Assembly (NCBI GenBank): GCA_022496805.1
Contig: CM040103.1
Span: forward strand, 10,496,001-10,560,000
Direction of reading: 5' to 3'
DNA length: 64,000 nucleotides
DNA from: Pohlia nutans
Taxonomy: Eukaryota; Streptophyta; Bryopsida; Bryales; Mniaceae
Shown: positions 44,301 to 54,984 of the stretch, one piece after another
Numbering within the stretch: position 1 is the stretch's first letter
Layout: every line of letters begins with the position of its first letter
Notes under the pieces: model-generated
Databases searched by the model: none
What the model saw: the letters and a program-made list of their open reading frames with translations, nothing else
What the model was told of the DNA's origin: nothing
Translations under genes and position numbers: made by a program

Positions 44301-46864
44301 AAGAAGCTGCCCGAATGGGCATGCCGAAGCCAGATGCTTCCATAGCTAGCAAAGGCCATTTGAGGTGTCCTTTCTACTCACATGATTTTCTTTGTCTTTT
44401 GTACAGTAAAGAAAGAACGTAATTGTAAGATTTGTGTGTTTAAAATTTTGCAAATTATTGGACTCTTTCTTTGTATGGTCGTGCTAGGCTTGATAATCTC
44501 AATGGTCTAGAATTCACATGTACGTGTGTGCTCTTGAAGCTGTTAGTGTTGCACCTTATTTTCGAAATGGCTCAGAACCTGCTTGGTTGTCAAGGTTGTG
44601 GAACTAAAGAGAGAAGAAAGGAGTGCTGATCCGTCTAGTATTGCTTTAGGATTCGTCCAACCTGGTAGTGGCTTTAACACTAAGGGCTTGGTTTCTGGTA
44701 GTGTTTCGGATCTTTTGGAGTACATCAACGAAGCTGAGCAGAAGGACAAAGACGCTCTTAAGCGAAAGGCCCGAAAAGCAAAGGTACATCCGACTGCATG
44801 GCTGAATTAGAACATGACGAATCACTTGTTTAATTATTTATCTGCACCATCTTTTTACGATTTGTCTGCTGATAACCGGAATGTTCACAGCTGCAGGGAA
44901 AAGAACCAGGTGCACCGCAATCAGTCACATCTGAGGAGGTTCTTGAAATCGAAAATGATGTGTCTGAGGCAGTAGTAGAGATTGTGCTGTCTCCAGAACC
45001 TACCAAGAGTGTTATATCGGACGTATCTTTCGTTCGTGAGGAGTCAATGCCTTCTCCTTCGCCGGCCAACCAGGACGTAGTCTTTCAAACAGGAAGGTCG
45101 GCTACTGTTGTAGACGACGAAGAAGGTTGGCAGGAGGCTGTTCCCAGGGCTAGATCCTTTGGGGCGAACAAAAGGAGACCCGCTCATGGTTATCCAGGTC
45201 AAGATATGGCTCAGAAAGGCCCATCTAATTATCACAGACCTCGAGGTACGGCTGGGGGGGATTACAGCCGTGCTGGAAGAGGAAGCGCTGGTCTTAAGGC
45301 TAACAACCACAGCACCGAGAGTCAGCAGCCGCATTCAGGAAACCCTGGAAAAGTTTCTCGAAGTGAGATGAGTAGCAATGCGAGGCGGTCTCCTGCGGCC
45401 CCTGCACAAATCGTCCCGTCAACTAAGGCACCTCTTGTGCGGGTTACTGCTCCCGTAGTTCCTGAGTCCACCCTTGAGAAAAAGGTTAACGAGAACGAGA
45501 GCCCGGAGGCTGCAGTGGCTCAACTTCCTGCCCCAGTTCGTCAACAGTCGATCAAGTTCTCCAAAGCTGGAGCTCCTGGGAAAGGATCCTTTTCCTATAA
45601 GGAAGTTGCCCTCACTTCCCCTGGATCTATGTTGCAATTTCGCTCTGCATTGGAAGTATCAACTGCCCCGGACGCTCCAGAGCAGAGTGACGTTTCTGCT
45701 GCGGTTCCTATTGAGGACGTCAAGTCAGTAGAGGTTACTCCAGATGAAGCCAGTCCATCTGAGGCCGCTTCTGTAGAGGCTTCTTCGGTCGTGGGTCCTC
45801 AAGTAGACGAGGTCGATTACAAGAAAGATGTAGTCGAAATGACTAGTGCAACTGCATCATCTATTCCATCTTCAGTAGAGGCGGGACCTGAGGAGGTTGA
45901 ACCTGAGGAACGGATTATTGAGACTGTTGAGCCTTCTCCCCTTCCACAGTCAGTTGAGACTCCTTTCCAAGGGTCAGATCAAATAAGTATTGATTCGATC
46001 CCGGTTGAAGGTGAAAAGCTAGATTCCAGGACAGCTGACGAACAAAAAACTGTCCTGGATACAAATGCTTCTGATGGAGGTTCTGAAGGCAATGCGAAAT
46101 TAGACTCGGACGTGAATGATTCGACAGCACCTGGAAGTGAGGACGATTCTGCTGCTGCTGTCGCCGCCGCCGCCGCGAAGAGACTATCAGCTGCAGCACC
46201 ACCATTCAACCCAAATGGTGTTTTGCCGATCAAAGGTTCATTACCAGTACCCAGGGCAGTCGCTGTTACGCCAATCAAGGATGGAAGAAGTCCACCAGTA
46301 GCAAGTCTCCGTCCACAGATGCCTTTTCCGCCTGTACATGTTCCTGCTACAGTAGCTATTACGCCAATCTGCAAAGTGACCCATCCAACGCCGCCCTTTT
46401 TCCCTTTCCAGTATGACCCATATAATATGGGAGTCATGCACGGCATCCTGCCACCGCCATTTCACCCTCTTCCGCAGGCTCCGTTAGATGAGTTACATCC
46501 CGGCCCTCGTTTAGTTACTTCTCCCATAATGATGGGAACTAAGAAGATGAACCCAGATGCAGAAGAATTTATCCCGTCCTATTTGAGAGATTCACCCAAA
46601 TTGCCTACGCATTCTCTAGTGACCTCAACGGAGAATCCAGTGGCTGTTGAACCTTTGGAAAGACGGGATCTTGCTGATTCCGCAGAGGTCCCATCTGTTC
46701 CTGCAGGCGACAGTAATGCCAATGTGGCCGAAGTCGATGGTCAAAGTCCACGAGCCAACATCAATGACGTGGACGACAAATCGATAGTGAATTCTTTCTC
46801 ATCTCATATTGAACTTGAGAACGGCACTCCGGTTGTGGAAGTGAAGTGCGTCACGGTCCAATAA
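38303..46864 (+). CDS. REC: CLU-family protein, REC/TSS type (REDUCED CHLOROPLAST COVERAGE-like)
   Basis: Nineteen exons: 38303-38372, 38756-38817, 38953-39045, 39248-39320, 39562-39996, 40205-40401, 40521-40562, 40675-40953, 41043-41267, 41410-41564, 41705-42137, 42256-42318, 42559-42660, 42812-43545, 43682-43865, 43999-44130, 44252-44364, 44702-44783 and 44891-46864. They total 5448 nt, or 1815 aa, all phases consistent. The Lys-rich start ([20 protein letters not shown]) and ubiquitin-like N-domain ([26 protein letters not shown]) match REC1/REC2. They are followed by [46 protein letters not shown] and TPRs (about 890-1100). The long disordered Ser/Pro/Glu tail with [14 protein letters not shown] places it in the REC clade, not the shorter FMT clade. 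REC proteins influence chloroplast compartment size; CLU relatives bind mRNAs for mitochondrial proteins. Intron 3 is GC-AG. The last exon has two in-phase acceptors 6 nt apart (44891 or 44897). Confidence 0.93.
38362..38660. repeat. Tandem repeat over the REC exon 1 donor site
   Basis: GAGAAAAGTGAGAATTC at the real donor (GT at 38373) recurs as AAAAGTGTGAATTC (38465) and GAGAAGTGAGAATTC (38576). Each is followed by TGAAGTTAGTATTAATGAGG-type sequence. Confidence 0.75.
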
Positions 46865-48418
46865 TGGTGAGATTCCTTCCAGCACCGCCTCACTCTGAAT
46901 TTTGGTACCTTTAATCAGTTTAGGACTTGATATTCTGTGAAATAGGAGAGTCTGTTGAGAGTCCGTCACGCGGTATTCTATGCAACCAATATTTCCCGTA
47001 TAATCGTAGAATTCTACATGTTCATGTGCACTGGAGGTTGTAGCACTGAACTCTCTCGCTAGGTTAACTCAGGTCTCTGAATGGGTCAGCAGGCGTGTCA
47101 AGAAATAAGTCAAAATAATATACATGTGATATGTTGCACAGACAAAGGTAATCTGGAACTGGTCAAGCGGTGATTAATATCAAAATTGGGAATGTATCTG
47201 CAGATTGGTACATATTGAAGGGCAACAATTGAGCCGACTGAGGATGAATGACCGAAGCAGCTGTACAAAAAATTTTGACAGGGAGTTTTGGAGATGAGCA
47301 CACCAGTCTGTGGAGAAGGGGGCTCTGTAAGTTGTGCATCTATTCTGCAAACAAAGAGTGCAGGATTGTTCTTCTTAGCACGACTTGCCGGTGTGTTAGT
47401 TGATGCGCATTGCTCAAGCAGCGATCTTTTATGTTAATTGACAGACATTCGGTAGCTAGATGTCGAGTGTGAGAATTGGTCTCCAGTGAAAATCAGCGCT
47501 TCCATTGCCGAAGGAGTAGTACATACTGGGTAATTAATTAACTAGGGCGTACCTCCAAGGTCTTCGAATCTGCCATCGCACAGAAGGATTTTCAGGAGAG
47601 TTTTATGAGCAAGCCAGACGGAGCGAGCTGAGTTTGGGGTGGTTCAAACTGCAGCTCGATTAGTAGGTGGTAGGTTTTTAGGTTCGAAGATTGTTTTACC
47701 TTCAGTCTGAAAGGTGGGGCCGCCTGTTACAAGTCTCATTAATTATTTGTGGCCGACAAGTTCTTGTATTACTACAGCCTACATTCAGTGAGCAATAGTA
47801 AGAGCAAAATGAGTGCGTGTATTTTGTGATCTTGTGATTAGTTGACTTTTCACTTTGCCGGATCTGAAGGGTGGTTGACCTCGGTTGTGCTGTTGGATTG
47901 TCATTCTCTTATTTTTTGTGAAGAGATCGATTTCATCCGTTGACAATCATATAGAATTTGATTTCATTGTGCATTACTAAACTAGTGTACGAGTCTTGAT
48001 TTTGTTTCTCACCTATGCATTATTCATGCTTGAGAATTTCAGAACTATTCATGCTTCTTCCAAGAGGGGTAATTGTGTCGGGTTTGTGATTCTAACTCTA
48101 GATCTTGGTATTTGTTAGTTCTTTGTGGTGATTTTTGTTGAAACATTATAACATGTTGTCGACAATTTTGACATAAATTAATTCATTTTTGTTTTAAAAA
48201 AAATTCATATCTAGGCCCAACTCAAAACAACTTGTAAGTGTGCAAAAAAGAGGTTGTGAATTCAAACTAAGCGGAAATAATTATCAAGTTAGAATACGAA
48301 AGGGCCAATCATGAGCACAAGCCCAAGAGGCAACTAACTATGAATAAGGAAAGCAAGTGGAACAAACAACATTGTCACGAATTTTTCCTTATATATGGAG
48401 GCTCTCTTTACTATAGTG

Positions 48419-48570
48419 TCCATCCTCGAAAGGGGAGAGTAGTATTGTTCCAATGTCCCTTTGTCTGGTGGGCACCGGGTCATTGACATTACGAACGAAC
48501 ATTTTATTCACGCCGGCCTTGCAATAGGATCAGAGTTTCTATCTATCTGGAGACTCTGTTTATGCACATA
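48419..48570. repeat. Dispersed repeat, arm of the 61.9-63.7 kb element family
   Basis: GTTCCAATGTCCCTTTGTCT, GGTGGGCACCGGGTCATTG, ACGCCGGCCTTGCAA and CAGAGTTTCTATCTATCTGG match the arms at 61893 and 63594. A weaker partial match is at about 53325-53440 (GGGAGAGTAGT, GACACTTTATTCA). Confidence 0.6.
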
Positions 48571-48850
48571 AATAAAATTCAATTTTATTCATGTCATTGC
48601 ATTGAGTAGTTTACATTCATAACAAATACTCGTCATAACCCATTTATGTAAACATATGACATAACCAATTATTTGATAATACATTACACACTACAATTGC
48701 AATGATTATAATGATATTTTATATTGGCACAAAGTTGTATATAATTCACTTTATGGATGAACATGTGTTCACTACAACTGTGAATGAGAGCTAAAGAATC
48801 TCATTATTATTACTACTTTGAACATGTTTTGTGCTATTCATATCTGTTAT

Positions 48851-49008
48851 ATATCTCACCCTCCATGGAAAAACTAAAAGGGTTAAAAATAGTCATTTGG
48901 GACCTTTTTGACAGCTGTGATGAGATCTACACTTCGGTGACATAAATTTTTAAACACTCCAAAATTCTATTTTTAGCCCTTTTAGTTTTTCCATGGAGGG
49001 TGAGATAT
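48851..49008. repeat. Foldback MITE, 42-bp arms
   Basis: ATATCTCACCCTCCATGGAA followed by AAACTAAAAGGG is mirrored by CCCTTTTAGTTT, then TTCCATGGAGGGTGAGATAT. Arms are nearly perfect with a 74-bp loop. TA-rich flanks suggest a TA target. Confidence 0.8.
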
Positions 49009-49494
49009 ATTAGATTGTGCACACCATATACGCTATCTTTTGTATATTGGTTACCCAAAACATTGTACGAAACATCTCCTTTCCTTCTATGATCTCATAA
49101 ATGTATAGTCCAACTATAAAAGAAAAACAAAACATAGAAATAAAGTAAAATAAAATAAAGCAATATTGTGCCAGAAGAATTATACAGATATGTAGATTTA
49201 AGGACAACTTGATACCTTTTAAATTAGCTTACCAAGAGAGGGCAAAGAAGAGCGCTTCAAGTTGCAACAGCAAAGAACAGAGTTATAAGTTGCAACGGCA
49301 AACAACTTTGTTAAATCCATTGACTTCAACCTTTACAAGGTGATTGCTTTGACATCACTATATTGGATGAATTGAAGTCAAAAATAGGTGCTAAAATTAC
49401 CAAAAATTTGAAAAACCGCTTGTAAATGCAATAAATGACGATTCACCACGAAAAAAGTTTTTACTCTTCGTGAAGTCATACACCTTCCAATTAA

Positions 49495-51418
49495 TCATAC
49501 ACCACCTAATACTTTTTTTAAATCTGCCTTTTGTAAAACATTCAATTTCTTCGGAAACTCCACTTCAAACTTGATGCGCAAATCACCGCGCAAAGTGCAA
49601 GTCCTCTCTGGGTCTTTAGCCACCAATGGCATCCCTTCCTTCATCAACACCTTCTCATAACCTGAATGTACAATATCCCAAACTTGCACAACCAATGTCC
49701 TTCCATCCAATGTGACAATTTCAAACCTAAAAGAAATCAATACAATAAGTTGGTATCAGTAACATTATTATAAACATCAAAGCGTCCTTCCATTTAATTT
49801 ACCAACTTAAATTTTGAAAGCAATTAAATACAATTAAATTGGCTATACAATATACACAACCACGGATACAATTTTTTTTCACAATGTTGCATATAGATTC
49901 AACACATAATAAACAAAGAGTGCATAGGAAAAACTCAACTACATACATAATATACTCGGGGAAGTCACTTAGTGTAAATTTTTTTGGATACATATGAGAG
50001 TACAAAGGGTATTTAATGGGGGGCTATGAAATAATTGGAATATTCTACTATTTATAGTATATTCAAGGTATATTCAACATACATTCTAGGAATATTCTCA
50101 AAACATTCCCAAATTGATTTTAAAACACCCTATATTACTTCTATAAATTTATAATTTTTATTGCAAATGAATAAAAGACACCCTATACTTGTTCTCTCAT
50201 AGTTATTTAAATTCTTGACAATGACTTCCTCGAGATAATACCTCATTGTTCTTACAAAGAGGAACATTATTTCAACATTAAAACAACATTTAATTGCCAT
50301 TCCTTCAATGTTGCTCCTATATGAGTAAGGTTATGCAAAAATTTAGCTAAAACTTCACCAGAACGACGCAAAAACAATTAATTCATCAAAGAACATTCTA
50401 ATGCACAACAAAAGAGCACAATGTTTTTTCCTATTGTAATTTACGTCTTAGTCAACTAGTAAATTAAAAAATACATAGGAAGGATCTAAGTGTGTACAAC
50501 ATTGTCTATGATCGTTGAATAGCAACATGTCAGTGAAGCAACTTAGAATGACATTAGGATGTCCAAGTTCTACCAAGTCATTGGAACGACATTCCAACAC
50601 ATTAAAACAACATTGAGATGTCATTTTTACAATGTTGCTCATATGTGTTTAATATTATGTAAGAATTTGAATAATACTTTATTAAAACAACCCAAAATCA
50701 ATCAATTCATTAAGTTGGCATTAATGAATAAAGAAAACATAAGAAGGGAGTCAAATGATTACACTATTGATTATTGCTTAATACTCTCTCTGTTTTGAAA
50801 TAAAATACCCAATGGGAACTGTAGTAAAAAGACCGCCCTCGTAAATTAAAGAAATATCTCCAAAAAGACCCACTAACAACTAGTTCAGTTCGTCATGTAG
50901 GGTCATTTCGCTAGTCTACACAAACAATATTTTTACTAGTCAAACACTAGCTTCATGTTATGAAAGGTCTTTTTTTATTTTAGAACAAAAGAAGCAATGT
51001 TATGCAAAAGTTTAGTATTCTTATACCTGCACCCGGTCAAGGCCTCCAACAATGAGATCTTTTTGGTCATGATGAGGTCACGGCCAAGGCGTGTGAAGGT
51101 GTGATGAGGCTTTTCTTGAAGAATAATTTCCAAGTCTGAAGCCAATTGACCTCGTTGGAGCACATTTCCTTTCTTCTTAATATTGATGCGAGTGTCTTGC
51201 TTCCATCCCGGCATGACGTGAATGTACAACACTTCTTCCACAATCTTGGTCTTTCCCACGTTGTCCTCATCTAAAATCGTCCTTGTCACCTTCAATTTCT
51301 TTGTCACTCCGGTATAGAGCTCCTCCAAACTACACCACATCTTGGTAGTTATAGGCAGTGGTTGGAAATGCAACTCACCCGGTTTATCGTCACTTGGGCT
51401 GACAAAAAAAGAAGCCAT
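49495..51418 (-). CDS. Type II DnaJ (HSP40) C-terminal domain protein lacking a J domain
   Basis: Two exons on the minus strand: 51418-51027 and 49726-49495. The phase is consistent: 624 nt, 207 aa plus TGA. The frame begins MASFFVSPSDDKPGELHFQP and then gives the DnaJB C-terminal substrate-binding domains: SLEELYTGVTKKLKVTR, YIHVMPGWKQDTRINIKKKG, EKPHHTFTRLGRDLIMTKKI, SLLEALTGC, LDGRTLVVQV, MPLVAKDP and RGDLRIKFEVEFP. Full class II HSP40s carry about 70 J-domain plus G/F residues before this. None is seen upstream, where a stop lies 7 codons before the ATG and a tandem repeat follows. Without HPD it could not stimulate Hsp70 in the normal way. It may be a 5'-truncated duplicate or a decoy CTD protein. 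The 1.3-kb AT-rich intron is long for this window. Confidence 0.65.
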
Positions 51419-54400
51419 CTCTTCGAATCCAAGATGTTATTGTAGTTTGAAAGGTTCTGTAAATCACACATCAAAGCGTTAGGATTTTTCTTTTTCTTTT
51501 TCTCTTGCAAAAGATTATATGGCTAAAGTCCATAGTTTATCCCCACATGTTCTACTCCATGCTTTTGAACAAGGACTAGCTAACTACAATTTCGTTGGTC
51601 ATCAATTGTCACAAATTAAAGCCCTCTCATCTTCTTTTTACAAAAAGATGATCAAACTCTGCCAATAAAACAACTTCCTACATGGAAAAAAACGCTATCA
51701 CTAGCAAAGCAAAGTTCTTCTCTTTAACCAACAAAAGCCAGTTCTACTCTTTACCACCAAAAAAAGGATGATAGCAACAAAAGCAAGTCCTACTCTCCAT
51801 CACCAAAAAAACAATGACACGAACAAAAGCCACTTCTACTCTTTACCACCGAAAAAAGGATGATAGCAATAAAAGCAAGTCCTACTCTCCATCACCAAAA
51901 AAACAATGACACGAACAAAAGCAAGTTCTACTTTCTATTACCCAAAAAACAATAACACTAGCAAAGATAAGTTGTACTCTCCGGGTGCACTCTTCACATA
52001 ACATCCAAAAGGTGAATAGTTGTCCCACATATAGAACATTGGAATGGAGAACTTTCAAAGAGAAAGGTGAGTCCTCACTCAACCTCCTCTCCCTGAATGC
52101 CTCATCCTCCTTTCGCCATAGTCGAGACCACTCCTTGTGGAACTCTCCAAGTGAGTTTCTTTCGGACAAGACGGACAAAGGGTTTTAGCAGTGCTCAAAT
52201 ATACTAGTGATGTGTTTTGCCGCTATGTTCATTAGCCATAGGCCTACCCAAGCTAATATTAGGGCATTGTTGGCGACGGGCCCACCCAAGCTAACATTAG
52301 GGCATCGTTCCACGTGGAATAAGCGAATAAGCAGAGCACTAAAAAAAATTAAAAAAAGGTAGGACAAAAGGCTTCTACCTACTACTTTCATTGATAACAA
52401 AAAGCATAATATAATTTTCTAATACTTGTTTTGCTAATATTAGCAAAATAGAAGCATATTGAAACAATTTAATTGATGCTCATAAAAATAAAGGGTGTTA
52501 GGTAAAATTTTGTTAGTTTTTAAGGGCAAGATATGGAAGATGAACCTTTTTATATGTTACAATGTATTAGTTTTTTGGGGTTTTGATGAAGCGCCTCAAA
52601 TGTATATAGTACATTTTACAAAAAAATATCAATTTTAAAACATATTTCATAGTGATCTTTTTACCAAATTAAGCTTAATCTTGAAATACTTTTGCAACTT
52701 TTCTCAAAATAATGAAGTAATGAAAAAAGTTTATAGTCTGGACGGGAGTCTAGAATTGGAGCCTTATTATTTATATTGATGGATTTTTAATTTATTTGGA
52801 ATTATGTCAAATTCAACTCTGTCTATACTGTACTGTACCTGAACATTAAAGTCAGTTGGTCATCCCAAATAATTAAATCTTTTGGAAAATTTCTTTAGAA
52901 CAAATGCCAAATTATGTGAATGTTCTCTAAGATTCTCCTTTTTACCAAACAAAGTAGAATTTTCTCGAAAAAATGATTTAATTTCCTAATTTTTGGACTT
53001 CACTTTCCATAAAAAAATTTGCAAATCTTGACAACCAACTACCATATGCCAATTCCCAAAAAAACTTAATTTATTTTTAACTTTTAACACTTTGAACAAA
53101 ATGAATAAGTCACGTTTATTCATGTTTTATAATTAAAGAAAAAAATTATTGGTCAAACATGAGGTCCACGTACCAAATCTTCTTAAAAGTACCTCAAAAA
53201 ATTTAATGGGTATTTAATGGTTATTGGGACAATCATACAAAGTGGTTAAGATTTGCCTATGCAAAATCTATGTACAAATAAAAATTGGAAATCGGATTTT
53301 GAAATAAAATTTATTATTATTATTATTGATATATTGTCTACATCTTCGAGAGGGAGAGTAGTCAATTGATCCTCTTTTATGAACATCAAAACATAAGTGG
53401 ATCAAAGAGACACTTTATTCAGCCCAGCCTTAAGTTCTTACAATTAATAATTTATAGTTGAAACCCTTAGGGCTTATTCCAATGGTTTGTATCTTTTGGC
53501 CGGTTATTGTTTTGAAATTTGAGCAACTTGTTTGAGACTCTTACTACCTTGCTTAGTTGAGTGTTCAAAAGAGATCATTACATCATGAATTCATGATTCT
53601 AACTAGTTAGTTCCATTCTTGAGATAAACTATATATATTCATATAGATGCTTTTATTAGTGATGTTTTTCATATTTAGCAGAGTTTTCGTCATTGCACAT
53701 GTGTTTTGGCAATGGATAGGACGTTCTTTTTGTCTTGGAAAATTTTAGACTTTCCATTGGACTGATATATAAATGAGCTCAACATTATATGGATCATATA
53801 CTCAAAGATTCTAAAAATATGTTGATTATGCTTGAATATTTCAATATCAGCTTGCAAGAGGTTAATTAATTGACATATATAGACAAAGAAGTAAAGAAGC
53901 GGTTCATTCATTTTGCCTATTATGCGATGTCACACTATGTACACATTTTGAACGGGTTAACAAGTTGAATGACGCAATTTGATAAGATGTTCAATTCATT
54001 AGCATTTTTCCAAAGACCTTGTAATAAGTGCGGGTATGAAGGGAAGTAAAGGATTTTGGCTAAATCAGATTATCCTTCAGTCAACTCTCCTTCAACTGAA
54101 TGAGCCCACAACTCATGGCATACAACTCATGTGGGTTGGAGTCAACTTCCTTCCAAGTGCTCAATGAATCTTATTGGCTTAAATTTTTTGGCAAACCTAC
54201 TTGAAGTGTTGAAATCGTTTTTCAACATTAACGTGTTTCACTTTGAAAAATTCCCCTAAATAAAGTACTGATCGGATGTACTGTACATAACTCCAAATGG
54301 ATTGGAAATAAGACTCGTGTACCTATGACATTATATTTTTTTATTTTTTTTGAAAAGAAGTTATTTCTTTGGGCCTAGCCAACCATGGAATATGGAAAGC

Positions 54401-54984
54401 AACCACAAAATGGTCTCTTGGGAGCTTATGGGTTAAAAATTCTTTCAACAATTTAGGGGTAAATTATGTGGATTTATCTTTCATGTTTTTTTTTTTTTTT
54501 CATTTAGGGTCCTATACCCTACATACACTTTGAACAATTTCTGAGATTTGTTTTTTATTTATTTACTTTTTTATATATATTTAAATAAATTCTTGTCCTA
54601 TGCCCTAGACGCACTTTCCACGAGTCCACGACTTCCAACCCAATGGCCGACACAAATGTTTACCTACTCTCACTTTGCTTTGCCTCTAGCTATGGGAAAT
54701 AAACATTGACCAGTGAGCCAGATGTATACTCTAATTCCTTTCTGAAAGGGATATTCTTCCCTACACTTTGACTCATCAATCAAAAGCATAAATAGAGGCT
54801 CGTTAGTGATAGGTAAAGTCATCTGACTTGAGATATGGGAGTTAAGTGCCATCTCAATATTTTCGAGTAGATCTTGCGAAAATAGCAAGCCCTTATTGAA
54901 AAGCATCGGAAAGGAAGCAAGGGAATGTTCTTATTAGGCCGGTGAGCATGTCGAGAATCAAGAGGATAGGAAACCATTCTGATT
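51419..54984. other. Intergenic region with tandem repeats, no recognised gene
   Basis: 51700-51975 holds repeats around AACAAAAGCAAGTCCTACTC and AAAAAAACAATGACACGAAC, spaced about 92 bp. About 52235-52310 has two copies of CCCAAGCTAAYATTAGGGCA. The remainder is AT-rich, with one unsupported 78-codon ORF near 54.8 kb. Confidence 0.55.

Larger units (their letters stand above)
46865..49494. other. REC 3' region and intergenic DNA
   Basis: About 46865-48150 is moderately complex, non-coding and probably includes the REC 3' UTR. Beyond that are a dispersed repeat (48419-48570), AT-rich DNA and a foldback (48851-49008). Confidence 0.5.

Noticed and set aside
44365..44701. Possible retained coding exon in REC intron 17
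   Set aside because: The frame is open near the acceptor, but the interval is 337 nt (not divisible by 3), and the conserved [13 protein letters not shown] junction is restored only by removing it.
45044..46465. Minus-strand ORFs up to 155 codons opposite the last REC exon
   Set aside because: Shadow frames of a long Ser/Pro-rich coding exon on the other strand.
54670..54906. 78-codon minus-strand ORF beginning with ATG
   Set aside because: Begins with a good ATG but matches no family I know and has no neighbouring exons in phase.
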